A program made the translations under genes and the position numbers. Positions 1 through 8,463 of a DNA stretch of 64,000 bases are shown piece by piece. The stretch comes from Paludibacter sp. Lineage in GTDB: Bacteria; Bacteroidota; Bacteroidia; Bacteroidales; Paludibacteraceae. The first letter of the stretch is position 1; each line of letters opens with the position of its first letter. Under the pieces are notes generated by a model. The model made no database searches. It saw nothing but the letters and a program-made list of their open reading frames with translations, and was not told where the DNA came from. The stretch covers positions 143,960 through 207,959 of the forward strand of contig DAIDKM010000001.1 in assembly GCA_027450045.1 (NCBI GenBank). Reading direction: 5' to 3'.

Positions 1-1
1 G

Positions 2-457
2 GCTACTCCTACAGTCAATCAATTTACACAAGTCAATGGACGTCAAAGCAACAATGTTCAGGCACAAAATCCTATTAATGTACGTGGTTCGCAGCAAAAC
101 AGAACATTTTGGACGAATTTCTTGACTCGTAACGGATACAATGTTGCAACTCCAACAAACAGGAATGTTCAATACCAAACGCGAAATAATGGAAACTTTG
201 TGCAACGGAATTTTGACGGCGGATCTCGGAGAGTGGTTGTTATTTCGCCCCAAGGCAATGAAGTTCGAAATGTACAAAGAAATTCAACATACAGAGTTCA
301 ACGTTCGACCCCTGTATATGAGCAGCCACAACGCGTAGAACGCCCTGTTTACAATGAAACACGCTCTTACAACTATTCACCAAGCTATAATAATGGAGGT
401 GGTCGTAGCGAAGGGTCGTATGGAGGCGGAGGAGGCGGTCGTGGGGGACGTCGATAA
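2..457 (+). CDS. Low-complexity Asn/Gln- and Gly/Arg-rich protein, 5' end outside window
   Basis: The reading frame is open from the first bases of the window to a TAA at 455-457, so this is the C-terminal 151 codons of a longer protein. A TTG at 122 could be read as a start, but the frame continues upstream without a stop and with the same composition, so truncation by the window edge is more likely. The visible part is rich in Asn, Gln, Arg and Tyr and ends in a tail of Gly runs broken by Arg. I recognise no domain. Gly/Arg tails occur in RNA-binding and in surface-exposed proteins, but nothing here decides between them. A hairpin follows the stop. Function unknown; existence as a gene is fairly sure. 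Confidence 0.7.
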   Translation, partial: ATPTVNQFTQVNGRQSNNVQAQNPINVRGSQQNRTFWTNFLTRNGYNVATPTNRNVQYQTRNNGNFVQRNFDGGSRRVVVISPQGNEVRNVQRNSTYRVQRSTPVYEQPQRVERPVYNETRSYNYSPSYNNGGGRSEGSYGGGGGGRGGRR

Positions 458-473
458 TCAAAATCATATTTAA

Positions 474-515
474 GAGTAGTTGAAATAGATGTAACACTCT
501 ATTTCAACACTCTTT
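474..515 (+). terminator. Hairpin after the first gene
   Basis: The arms at 474-489 and 498-512 pair over about 14 bp with one bulge and an 8-base loop, followed by a short pyrimidine-rich stretch. It lies 17 bases after the stop. The T-tract is weak, so termination is probable but not certain. Confidence 0.55.
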
Positions 516-684
516 CCATGAAAGAAATTCTCTTTGATCTAATAATATAATAATTATTTTTCCAGAAATAACTCATTAAAATTGCATTTAATATGAAACG
601 AGCATATATTCAAGCATTCACCAAAGTTGATGAATGTAATTTATGCGAGTTCCATACGTTCTATAACAATTAAAACACATTCGT

Positions 685-2229
685 ATGAAAACAACGCTTA
701 TTTCGATAGTATCGTTACTGATTTTTTCAGCAACAGCTTTTTCTCAAGATGGCTTTGACGCCTTAAAAGCTTCTCAATATCCACTCAAGGGAACGGCACG
801 ATACATGAGTATGGGTGGCGCTTTTACAGCTTTGGGAGGAGACGCTTCATCGATTTCGCTCAATCCAGCCGGATTAGGAGTCTATCGAAGCTCAGAAGTA
901 ACGGCAACCCTTAACTTGCAAGACAACACCACATCTTCTTTGTGGAACGGACAAAGCGGCAACGACAACAACTTTACAGCCCATTTCAACAACTTTTCTG
1001 TGGTAACTGCTTTTGACGGTGATAATCCAACTTTTAGTTCCGCATTCGGCTTTTCGTATGAACGTATTAAATCTTTCAATCGTTCCGGCGTGATGAACGG
1101 TGCCAGTCAATTATCGTCTATTACGGATTATATGGCTGGCTATACCAATGGAATTCAAGAGAGTGATCTTTCAACGGCAAATAGTAATGATCCTTATAAC
1201 AATACCAGCGTGCCATGGATTTCAGAATTAGCCTATCAAAGTTATCTGATCAATCCGAATACTTCGACTACGACCCCAAATCAATGGAATTCATTGTTAG
1301 GTGCTAATGAACATGTGACACCTCAATATGCGTTTACTGAAAACGGATATGTGGATCAATATAATTTGGGATATGGAGTCAATATTAATAATTTCGTTTA
1401 TCTGGGTGCTTCCGTTGGATTTCAAGATTTGAGCTACTCATTATCAACCAATTATTTGGAATCGTTTGGAAATGGAGGCAGTATGAATTTACAAAATCAA
1501 ATATATACCTCCGGATCGGGATTTGACGTTAAGATTGGCGCGATTGTACGTCCAACAGATTTTTTAAGATTGGGTATTTCATATCATTCTCCGATGTTTT
1601 ATTCCATGACGGATAATTATTATGCCGATATTAATTATGACACACAATATAAAGGGACTGCTTATACTCCTTCGGAAGGTGGTTATAGCAAATATAAGTT
1701 GCAAACACCTTCCGTTTTGACATTAGGTGTAGCCGGTATCATTGGACAGAAAGGATTGATTAGTTTCGATTATGAATATGCAGATTATTCAACCATGAAA
1801 CTTCGGGATGATAACAATAGCGCATTTGCCTTTAATACCGAAAATCAAGATATTAGTAATATGATGCAAGGTGTAAGTACCTATAAAATTGGAGGCGAAT
1901 ACCGCATCACGAATAGTTTGGCTTTACGGTTGGGGTATAATTACATCACTCCGGCCACTAAAAGTAATGCAGTACGTAATTTACCTTCCAACACAGTCCG
2001 CACGGATCCACAATATTTTTTACAGGGCACTACACAAAATTACACGGCAGGGATTGGCTATAACTACAAAAACTGGAATTTTGATGTGGCTTATGTTTTA
2101 ATGGATCAAAAAGAGAGTTTTTATCCTTACAATGACACATGGATTTACAATGCACCCAATACAGTTCGCCCGGCTTCTTTGATAACCAAAACGAATAATT
2201 TTGTGATGACAGTAGGTGTTAGATTCTAA
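685..2229 (+). CDS. Outer-membrane beta-barrel protein, OmpP1/FadL/TodX-like
   Basis: The 514-residue protein starts with a Sec signal peptide (residues 1 to about 20, ending AFSQ) and ends in a C-terminal Phe after alternating hydrophobic residues, as expected of an outer-membrane barrel. The N-terminal part (about residues 30-70) carries the pattern RYMSMGGAFTALGGD followed by SLNPAGLGVYRSSE, which is characteristic of the FadL/TodX-like proteins that Bacteroidota annotations often call hemin receptors. FadL proteins pass hydrophobic molecules across the outer membrane; the substrate here cannot be told. It stands alone: a hairpin precedes it and a strong terminator follows. Assignment to the barrel family is sure; a transport role is inferred from the family. 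Confidence 0.85.
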   Translation: MKTTLISIVSLLIFSATAFSQDGFDALKASQYPLKGTARYMSMGGAFTALGGDASSISLNPAGLGVYRSSEVTATLNLQDNTTSSLWNGQSGNDNNFTAHFNNFSVVTAFDGDNPTFSSAFGFSYERIKSFNRSGVMNGASQLSSITDYMAGYTNGIQESDLSTANSNDPYNNTSVPWISELAYQSYLINPNTSTTTPNQWNSLLGANEHVTPQYAFTENGYVDQYNLGYGVNINNFVYLGASVGFQDLSYSLSTNYLESFGNGGSMNLQNQIYTSGSGFDVKIGAIVRPTDFLRLGISYHSPMFYSMTDNYYADINYDTQYKGTAYTPSEGGYSKYKLQTPSVLTLGVAGIIGQKGLISFDYEYADYSTMKLRDDNNSAFAFNTENQDISNMMQGVSTYKIGGEYRITNSLALRLGYNYITPATKSNAVRNLPSNTVRTDPQYFLQGTTQNYTAGIGYNYKNWNFDVAYVLMDQKESFYPYNDTWIYNAPNTVRPASLITKTNNFVMTVGVRF

Positions 2230-2246
2230 AACGCCAATTATTTATC

Positions 2247-2278
2247 AAAAAGGTCATCTTTATTAAGGTGGCCTTTTT
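2247..2278 (+). terminator. Intrinsic terminator of the barrel-protein gene
   Basis: A 13-bp stem with two G-U pairs (arms about 2248-2260 and 2266-2278) and a 5-base loop ends in a run of T. It starts 18 bases after the stop codon. Confidence 0.85.
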
Positions 2279-2322
2279 TGATATTTTAGCGCATCAAGTA
2301 TCACACCAAACAAAAGATTGCT

Positions 2323-2330
2323 TATCTTTG
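2323..2330 (+). promoter_or_regulatory. -7 element (TATCTTTG) for metK leader
   Basis: An exact match to the Bacteroidota -7 consensus TAnnTTTG. Transcription would start near 2336, just before the first stem of the riboswitch, so the two support each other. No clear TTTG at -33. Confidence 0.7.
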
Positions 2331-2340
2331 TAGCCTCAAA

Positions 2341-2393
2341 TGTGGATAGATTTGCTTGCTTGCAACCACGGAAAAAAATGCTAAAAACGTGTT
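2341..2393 (+). promoter_or_regulatory. SAM-II (SAM_alpha)-like riboswitch upstream of metK
   Basis: The P1 arms GTGG (2342-2345) and CCAC (2366-2369) enclose a loop with GATTTG and CTTGCAA, and a downstream A-rich linker leads to GCTAAAAA (2380-2387). These are the conserved blocks of the SAM-II aptamer (P1 helix, GATTTG...TTGCA loop, A-rich linker, GCTAAA) in the right order and spacing, upstream of the SAM synthetase gene. SAM-II forms an H-type pseudoknot and usually works by hiding the ribosome-binding site; here the metK start lies about 155 bases further on, which is unusual. I could not confirm the pseudoknot pairing by eye. Confidence 0.75.
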
Positions 2394-2547
2394 GGTGATT
2401 TTCATTTTGCTTCGACTACAACCAATATTCCTCATTTTTCTCCTTCCAAGTAGCTTGTTGATCCATAGTCCGCATTCTTTGTTTATGTTATAAAAAAGAA
2501 CGGAGGAGTAGACTTTAAGTGAAACATGTTTTTAAAATCGCAGAAAA

Positions 2548-3840
2548 ATGGAATCAAATCATTATTTATTTACTTCTGAATCTGTTTCAGAAGGCCATCC
2601 TGATAAGGTGGCAGATCAAATTTCAGATGCAATTGTCGATGCTTTTTTAGCTTTTGATCCTAATTCAAAAGTTGCATGTGAAACGTTAGTAACTACAGGA
2701 CAAGTTGTTATTGCTGGAGAAGTAAAATCAAGTGCTTACATTGATGTCCAAGAAGTGACACGAGGCGTTATTAATCGAATTGGATATACCAAAAGCGAAT
2801 ACAAATTTGATGGCGATTCTTGTGGCATTTTGTCGGCTATTCATGAACAATCCGACGATATTAACCGTGGTGTGGAACGTGAAAATCCTATGGATCAAGG
2901 GGCCGGGGATCAAGGCATGATGTTTGGTTATGCAACGAACGAAACGGATAATTACATGCCGCTTTCTTTGGATTTGTCACATCAATTATTGATCGAATTA
3001 GCCGCAATCAGACGAGAAGGCTTAGAAATGACTTATTTACGACCTGACGCCAAATCACAAGTCACAGTTGAATACAATGAAAAGAATATACCTGTTCGCA
3101 TTCATACCATTGTAATTTCAACACAACATGATGAATTTATTCAAGCCGGCAATGGAAAAAGCCAACAGCAGGCTGATGAAGAGATGGTTGCCCATATCAA
3201 AGCTGATGTTCAAAATATTCTTATTCCACGAGTCGTCGCCAAGAATCCGGTTGTAAAATCGTTATTAGACAATTCCTATATTTTGCATGTCAATCCCACC
3301 GGAAAATTTGTTATCGGAGGTCCTCATGGAGATACAGGACTGACCGGTAGAAAGATTATTGTTGATACCTATGGAGGGAAAGGCGCCCATGGCGGAGGAG
3401 CTTTCTCTGGAAAAGATCCATCCAAAGTCGATCGCTCGGCAGCTTACGCAGCGCGTCATATTGCAAAAAATGCTGTTGCAGCAGGTGTTTCAGACGAAAT
3501 TTTAGTGCAAGTTTCGTATGCCATCGGAGTTGCCAAGCCTTTAAGTATTTATGTGAACACGTATGGAAAATCACATGTTGCTCTGACTGACGAAGAAATT
3601 GCAGAACAATTGGACAAACTTTTTGATCTTCGACCAAAAGCTATTGAGCAACGATTGAAATTACGTAATCCAATATATTCTGAAACGGCATCTTATGGAC
3701 ACATGGGAAGAGAGCCACGTGTAGTCAAAAAGGCATTTACATCGCGTTATTCCGATCCCATTGAAATAGAAGTGGAGTTATTTACATGGGAAAAACTGGA
3801 TTACGTAGAGGCAATCCGTTCTACCTTTTTTGCTAAATAA
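2548..3840 (+). CDS. metK: S-adenosylmethionine synthetase
   Basis: The 430-residue protein joins methionine and ATP to give S-adenosylmethionine, the methyl donor of the cytoplasm. The family signatures are all present: GHPDK with the ATP-binding His at residue 17, the GAGDQG loop at 118-123, and the P-loop-like [16 protein letters not shown] near 282-297. At 430 residues it is longer than the roughly 385-residue E. coli enzyme but has the length usual in Bacteroidota. The ATG at 2548 is the first start that includes the conserved N-terminus. The gene is transcribed singly behind a SAM-II-like riboswitch, which would close a feedback loop because its product is the ligand. Very sure. Confidence 0.98.
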   Translation: MESNHYLFTSESVSEGHPDKVADQISDAIVDAFLAFDPNSKVACETLVTTGQVVIAGEVKSSAYIDVQEVTRGVINRIGYTKSEYKFDGDSCGILSAIHEQSDDINRGVERENPMDQGAGDQGMMFGYATNETDNYMPLSLDLSHQLLIELAAIRREGLEMTYLRPDAKSQVTVEYNEKNIPVRIHTIVISTQHDEFIQAGNGKSQQQADEEMVAHIKADVQNILIPRVVAKNPVVKSLLDNSYILHVNPTGKFVIGGPHGDTGLTGRKIIVDTYGGKGAHGGGAFSGKDPSKVDRSAAYAARHIAKNAVAAGVSDEILVQVSYAIGVAKPLSIYVNTYGKSHVALTDEEIAEQLDKLFDLRPKAIEQRLKLRNPIYSETASYGHMGREPRVVKKAFTSRYSDPIEIEVELFTWEKLDYVEAIRSTFFAK

Positions 3841-3879
3841 CTACGCATCGCGTATTTTTCGCAAATACTTTGGTTGGAG

Positions 3880-3911
3880 TTTGGATAATCATTGATTATT
3901 CATTATTTTTG
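3880..3911 (+). promoter_or_regulatory. Promoter for greA (TTTG-N20-TATTTTTG)
   Basis: A -33 TTTG (3880-3883) and a -7 TATTTTTG (3904-3911) are separated by 20 bases. Transcription would start near 3917, upstream of the hairpin at 3951-3978, so that hairpin would lie inside the greA leader. Confidence 0.7.
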
Positions 3912-3950
3912 CCAGCGTTTAGATTATAAGAGACATAAAATATAGCTATA

Positions 3951-3982
3951 AGGAGTTCCGGCTAAGGTCGGAATTCTTTTTG
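3951..3982 (+). terminator. Hairpin plus T-tract in the greA leader (attenuator or metK terminator)
   Basis: A 12-bp stem (3951-3962 with 3967-3978, three G-U pairs) closed by the tetraloop TAAG runs straight into a T-tract (3977-3981, then more T). It is 110 bases beyond the metK stop and 33 bases before the greA start. It could end the metK transcript, but a consensus promoter lies between metK and the hairpin, so it would also act on greA transcripts. Confidence 0.8.
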
Positions 3983-4014
3983 TTTTAGATTAGTAAATAA
4001 CAAAATAAACAACC

Positions 4015-4485
4015 ATGGCAACATCGTATATGACCCAAGAGGGCTATAAGAAACTTTTGGAAGAGCTAAATCAGTTGGAGAATGTACAAAGACCTGCCAT
4101 TTCGCGACAAATTGCAGAAGCTCGCGACAAAGGAGATCTTTCGGAAAATGCGGAATACGATGCGGCGAAAGAAGCTCAGGGAATGTTGGAAATGAAAATA
4201 GCCAAATTAAAAGAGTCTGTTGCAAATGCCCGATTTCTCGATGAAAAGAATTTGAATACGAATACCGTGCAAATTTTGAACAAAGTAAAGATCAAAAACA
4301 CAAACAATGAGCAAACAATGACATATATGATTGTGTCCGAATCGGAAGCGAATCTCAAAGCAGGGAAGCTTTCTATTAACACACCGATAGCTCAAGGCCT
4401 TTTGGGCAAAAAAGTGGGAGACTTTGTTGAAGTAAAGGTTCCTTCAGGCATAATACGATTTGAAATTATCGAAATATCATTGTAG
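4015..4485 (+). CDS. greA: Transcription elongation factor GreA
   Basis: GreA enters the secondary channel of RNA polymerase and stimulates cleavage of backtracked transcripts. The 156-residue length is exactly that of the family. Residues 1-75 form the antiparallel coiled coil with the signature GDLSENAEYDAAKEAQ near residues 42-57, whose acidic tip residues are needed for cleavage; residues 80-156 form the FKBP-like C-terminal domain. The leader carries a promoter followed by a terminator-like hairpin. The HIT gene starts 27 bases after the stop, so the two may be cotranscribed. Very sure. Confidence 0.97.
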   Translation: MATSYMTQEGYKKLLEELNQLENVQRPAISRQIAEARDKGDLSENAEYDAAKEAQGMLEMKIAKLKESVANARFLDEKNLNTNTVQILNKVKIKNTNNEQTMTYMIVSESEANLKAGKLSINTPIAQGLLGKKVGDFVEVKVPSGIIRFEIIEISL

Positions 4486-4512
4486 TACGTTGATAATTAA
4501 AATTTAACGATT

Positions 4513-4911
4513 ATGGCTACTATTTTTTCGCGCATCATTTCGGGTGAAATTCCTTGTTATAAGGTAGCAGAGGATGAACAGTTTTTTGCGTTTCTTGATA
4601 TCAATCCGTTGGCAAAAGGACACACATTGGTTATCCCAAAAATTGAACAAGATTACCTCTTTGATCTTGATGATGAAACGTTACAAGCATATATTGTTTT
4701 TGCAAAAAAAATAGCTTCTGCTATCGTTAAAGCTATTCCTTGTCAGCGAGTTGGATTGGCCGTCATTGGATTAGACGTTCCACATGCCCACATTCATCTC
4801 GTCCCTTTAAATACGGCTAATGACATTAATTTCGCCAAACCAAAATTATCATTACCCTCAGAAGAGATGCAAGCTATTGCTTCTTCAATTCAAAAAATGG
4901 TAAATCTATAA
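4513..4911 (+). CDS. HIT family nucleotide-binding protein
   Basis: The 132-residue protein has the histidine triad H-A-H-I-H (His 91, 93 and 95) in the context VPHAHIHLVPL, and the N-terminal IFSRIISGEIPCYKV segment of the HINT/Fhit-like branch. Such proteins hydrolyse nucleoside phosphoramidates or related nucleotide conjugates; the physiological substrate is rarely known. It follows greA by 27 bases. Its stop codon directly abuts the stop of the convergent fmt gene, with no base between them and no terminator visible, so the two transcripts must overlap. Family sure, substrate unknown. Confidence 0.93.
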   Translation: MATIFSRIISGEIPCYKVAEDEQFFAFLDINPLAKGHTLVIPKIEQDYLFDLDDETLQAYIVFAKKIASAIVKAIPCQRVGLAVIGLDVPHAHIHLVPLNTANDINFAKPKLSLPSEEMQAIASSIQKMVNL

Positions 4912-5874
4912 TCATTCCATTTTAGCGCCTTCATCAAACGTATAACCTCTCAAAAAATCTTCAATAGGCAGCCTTTTTTTTCCTGCTAATTGAAGGTTTT
5001 TTATATGTACAAATCCGTTACAAACAGCAACTTTCATTACTTTTTTATGATCGCTCACAATGGTTCCGTAAAGCAATTGATGCGTTGCAACTTCTTTTTC
5101 GGAAGCAAATATCTTTACGTTGTAAGTTCTTGAATCTGAAAATATTAAATTAGACCATGCGGCAGGGTAGGGTGAAAGGCCTCGAATAAAGTTGTAAACT
5201 ACTTCCACTTGTTGTGACCAGTCAATTCGACACGTATCAGTAAAAAGCTTTGGTGCTGTCTTTGGCATGATATCATTAGGCTGCTCGACAGTAGCGATGG
5301 TTTTTTCGGAAAGAATAATGTCAACAGTATCAATCACCAATTTAGCGCCTTCAATCATCATGCGATCATGAAGTTCACCCGCTGAATCATGTTCATTGAT
5401 AGGGATTCTCTTTTGAAGAATGATTTCTCCTGTGTCAATTTCGTGCGAAAGGAAAAATGTGGTGATGCCTGTTTCAGTTTCACCATTAATGATTGCCCAA
5501 TTTATTGGCGCGGCACCTCGATAAGATGGTAAAAGCGAAGCATGAAGATTAAAAGTGCCAAATCGAGGGAGACTCCAGACGACCTCCGGCAACATACGAA
5601 AAGCTACTACTATTTGTAAATCAGGATTCAAATCAGTAAGAGTTTGTAAAAAAACGGGATCTTTTAATTTTTCAGGTTGAAGTAGGAACAGACTATGATC
5701 AGTTGCAAATTTTTTTACAGCAGACATTTGAATTTTTTGACCTCTTCCAGCGGGTTTGTCCGGCGAAGTAATAACAGCGACGACTTGATATTCAAGATGA
5801 ATAAGTAAACGTAAGCTTTCCACCGCGAAATCAGGTGTTCCCATAAAAACGATTCGCAAATCTTTTTTATCCAT
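4912..5874 (-). CDS. fmt: Methionyl-tRNA formyltransferase
   Basis: Fmt formylates Met-tRNAi with 10-formyl-tetrahydrofolate so that translation can start. The 320-residue length fits. The N-terminal Rossmann domain begins with RIVFMGTPDFAV (residues 7-18), the folate-binding loop HASLLPSYRGAAPINWA spans 111-127 with Asn110 and His111, and the catalytic Asp is in IDTGE (Asp147). The C-terminal third is the tRNA-binding OB-like domain. nadK lies upstream on the same strand with 3 bases between them, so the two form an operon. Very sure. Confidence 0.97.
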   Translation of the reverse strand: MDKKDLRIVFMGTPDFAVESLRLLIHLEYQVVAVITSPDKPAGRGQKIQMSAVKKFATDHSLFLLQPEKLKDPVFLQTLTDLNPDLQIVVAFRMLPEVVWSLPRFGTFNLHASLLPSYRGAAPINWAIINGETETGITTFFLSHEIDTGEIILQKRIPINEHDSAGELHDRMMIEGAKLVIDTVDIILSEKTIATVEQPNDIMPKTAPKLFTDTCRIDWSQQVEVVYNFIRGLSPYPAAWSNLIFSDSRTYNVKIFASEKEVATHQLLYGTIVSDHKKVMKVAVCNGFVHIKNLQLAGKKRLPIEDFLRGYTFDEGAKME

Positions 5875-5877
5875 AGT

Positions 5878-6774
5878 TCAATTGTTGTTTGTTGAAAAGT
5901 TCTCGTTACGTTTGTCGGCACCCCACATTAATTTGTTTTTCAACGTATTGAAAAAAGTGTGATGAGCTTGTTTCGCTACCCGGATGGTATAATCAGCTTT
6001 ACGAATAAATAATTTTTCGTCGTGATCAAAAACAGAAGACCTTCCATCAAGTGCCACTAAAAAGCTGTTGGTACGACTTTTAACTTGAATTTCTAATTCC
6101 CAACTATCAGGAATAATGAGAGGCCGAATGTTTAGTGAATGAGATGCAACCGGAGCGAGGATAAAATTATTTGCTTGTGGAACTACGATAGGACCACCGA
6201 CGCTCATTGAATATGCCGTTGAACCGGTAGGAGTTGCAATTAACAAACCATCAGCACGATATGTATTCAGTTCTTCTCCATTTACTTTAACTTGTATGGC
6301 AATCATGGAAGAACTATCTTGTTTTAGCAAAGCAATTTCATTCAATGCAAAAGAAGATGGAGCCCAGTCTTGATGCGTCGATTGTAATTCTAAAACGGTT
6401 CTTTCCTCGATAAAATATTGATTATTAACTATTTTATCCAAAGCCAACTCCATTTCGCTATCTGCAACATCAGCCAAAAAACCTAATCTCCCCATATTGA
6501 TACCTAAAATAGGAACTTTTGTAGCTCCAATATGCATGGCAGTATTTAAAAAAGTGCCATCGCCACCTAAACTCAATGCAAAATCAGCTTGCTCGGGAAT
6601 TGCTTCGAAAGGTTCATAAATATCTGGAAACGTTGATTTTTTAGATTTCAGAAATTCATAAAACGATTTTTCAATCCAAACATCGACTTGCTTGCTTCTT
6701 AAAAAAGTGACTAATTGATAGGCTGACAAAGCAGCGTCAGAACGATATGAGTTACCAAAAAGAAGTATTTTCAT
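5878..6774 (-). CDS. nadK: NAD kinase
   Basis: The enzyme phosphorylates NAD to NADP. The GGDGT signature at residues 70-74 carries the catalytic Asp72, and TGSTAYSMSVGGPIV near residue 183 is the second conserved block that binds NAD. The 298-residue length is usual. The gene is the first of a two-gene operon with fmt (3-base gap) and is divergent from pdxJ, with 172 bases between the starts. No consensus promoter was found on its own strand. Very sure. Confidence 0.97.
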   Translation of the reverse strand: MKILLFGNSYRSDAALSAYQLVTFLRSKQVDVWIEKSFYEFLKSKKSTFPDIYEPFEAIPEQADFALSLGGDGTFLNTAMHIGATKVPILGINMGRLGFLADVADSEMELALDKIVNNQYFIEERTVLELQSTHQDWAPSSFALNEIALLKQDSSSMIAIQVKVNGEELNTYRADGLLIATPTGSTAYSMSVGGPIVVPQANNFILAPVASHSLNIRPLIIPDSWELEIQVKSRTNSFLVALDGRSSVFDHDEKLFIRKADYTIRVAKQAHHTFFNTLKNKLMWGADKRNENFSTNNN

Positions 6775-6845
6775 TTCTCAAATAGTATTCGTAATATAAA
6801 TGATTCGTAAAACCTATTTTATTAGGCTTTTTAAGAGCTGCAAGA

Positions 6846-6876
6846 CTTGGACGATGACTCTTTTTTCTTAACTTTG
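6846..6876 (+). promoter_or_regulatory. Promoter for pdxJ (CTTG-N19-TAACTTTG)
   Basis: The -7 TAACTTTG (6869-6876) matches the consensus and a -33 CTTG (6846-6849) sits 19 bases upstream with one mismatch. The leader to the pdxJ start would be about 65 bases. Confidence 0.6.
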
Positions 6877-6946
6877 TTGCCTTGTAGATTGCTTATGCAA
6901 AGAAACAAAATGCAACTCAAACCCACAAATAAAGCAAAACTATTTA

Positions 6947-7660
6947 ATGATAAAATTAAGCGTTAACATCAATAAAGTGGCTACATTACGCAATGCACGC
7001 GGCGGTAATGTGCCTGATGTATTAAAAGTAGCTGAAGATTGTCAATTATTTGGTGCAGATGGAATTACAGTCCATCCGCGTCCTGACGAACGTCATATTC
7101 GTTATGCTGATGTTTATGCGCTACGGCCATTGGTCACAACTGAATTTAATATTGAGGGATATCCTTCTCCTCAATTTATAGATTTGGTATGTAAAGTAAA
7201 ACCAGAACAAGTGACGTTAGTACCTGATTCTCCTGAAGCAATAACATCAAATGCCGGTTGGGATACTATTCGGCATGCCAGTTTTTTGAAAGAATGTATC
7301 AGCGAGTTTCAGTCTCACAATATTCGCGTTTCAATTTTTGTGGACACAAATCTTGACAATATTCGAAATGCAGCATTGACAGAAACAGATCGAATCGAGT
7401 TATACACAGAGCCTTATGCCACTATGTTTCCTTCTTCTCCCGAAAATGCAGTTGCCCCATTCCTTGAAGCGGCTAAAATAGCGCGATCTGCAGGCTTAGG
7501 CATCAATGCAGGACATGATCTAAACTTGGCAAATCTTAACTACATGGCTAAAATGATTCCCTGGCTCGCGGAGGTTTCAATCGGACATGCTTTGATAAGC
7601 GATGCTCTTTATTTTGGCCTTGAGACAACTATAAAAAAATACAAAGCATTGTTGGTTTGA
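6947..7660 (+). CDS. pdxJ: Pyridoxine 5'-phosphate synthase
   Basis: PdxJ condenses 3-amino-1-hydroxyacetone 1-phosphate with deoxyxylulose 5-phosphate in vitamin B6 synthesis. The 237-residue single-domain TIM barrel shows the N-terminal [16 protein letters not shown], the phosphate/substrate segment [14 protein letters not shown] (from residue 43) and the late [11 protein letters not shown] block of the family. Downstream, exbB starts after 97 bases; cotranscription is possible because no terminator is seen. Very sure of the function. Confidence 0.96.
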   Translation: MIKLSVNINKVATLRNARGGNVPDVLKVAEDCQLFGADGITVHPRPDERHIRYADVYALRPLVTTEFNIEGYPSPQFIDLVCKVKPEQVTLVPDSPEAITSNAGWDTIRHASFLKECISEFQSHNIRVSIFVDTNLDNIRNAALTETDRIELYTEPYATMFPSSPENAVAPFLEAAKIARSAGLGINAGHDLNLANLNYMAKMIPWLAEVSIGHALISDALYFGLETTIKKYKALLV

Positions 7661-7756
7661 ACAAATATATCATACATTGCCGATTATATGATTTTGCTCT
7701 ATATAGTACTAAATGCAAATTATCACAATTGAATTGATTTCTTAAATTATTTCGGT

Positions 7757-8437
7757 ATGAATATAATGCTTATCTTACAAGCCGTTGCACCTCAACTACC
7801 TGTTAGCACTCCGGTTGTTACTAATCAGAGCGAAACTATGTATGATATTGTGCTAAAAGGAGGTTGGATTTTGGCCCCAATCGCTTTTTTGCTTCTGGTG
7901 GCCGTTTATGTTATAATTGTGAGATCTATTGAAATTCACAAAGCCTCTAAAACCAAGAATCTAGTGGATAAAATAGCTCCGATGCTTAAAGAAGGGAATG
8001 TTGAAAAAGCCATTTCTGTGTGTGAAATGAGTAATATGCCCATTGGTGAAGTGTTAACTTGCGGCTTGAAAAACTTAGGTAATCCGGTTCTTGACATTAA
8101 AGATTCGATGGAAGCTGAAGCTCGTCAACAAGTTGATCAGTTAAGCAAAGGAATGAATTATTTAGCCATTATTTCTTCCATTGCTCCTATGTTTGGTTTT
8201 TTGGGGACAATTTTTGGCGTAATTAAAATCTTCTATAGCATCTCGTTAACTGATAACATTAGCATCGGCACAATCTCTGGTGGTTTATATCAGAAAATGA
8301 TATCCTCTGCTGCAGGTCTGTTAGTGGGTATCATTGCCTTTTCTGCTTACCAGATTCTGAATGGGAATATGGACCGTATTATTTCCAGTATGGAACGACA
8401 AAGCAATCAATTCTTGAATCTTCTTAGGAATAAATAG
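7757..8437 (+). CDS. exbB: MotA/TolQ/ExbB family proton-channel subunit
   Basis: The 226-residue protein has three hydrophobic segments (near residues 35-55, 130-155 and 175-200) and the family block GLYQKMISSAAGLLVGI in the last of them. ExbB with ExbD forms the inner-membrane motor that drives TonB and so energises outer-membrane receptors. The next genes encode an ExbD-like and a TonB-like protein on the same strand with gaps of 26 and 55 bases, which makes a complete Ton motor operon. TolQ is an alternative name for the family, but the TonB partner favours ExbB. Confidence 0.92.
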   Translation: MNIMLILQAVAPQLPVSTPVVTNQSETMYDIVLKGGWILAPIAFLLLVAVYVIIVRSIEIHKASKTKNLVDKIAPMLKEGNVEKAISVCEMSNMPIGEVLTCGLKNLGNPVLDIKDSMEAEARQQVDQLSKGMNYLAIISSIAPMFGFLGTIFGVIKIFYSISLTDNISIGTISGGLYQKMISSAAGLLVGIIAFSAYQILNGNMDRIISSMERQSNQFLNLLRNK

Positions 8438-8463
8438 GGGCGATATTCTCAAAATATTCTACT

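Larger units (their letters stand above)
2230..2547 (+). other. metK leader region without a long gene
   Basis: This 318-base gap holds the terminator of the upstream gene, a -7 promoter element, a SAM-II-like riboswitch and a 34-codon hydrophobic mini-ORF (2389-2493), each described separately. A purine-rich GGAGGAG at 2503-2509 is too far from the metK start (39 bases) to act as its ribosome-binding site. Confidence 0.7.
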
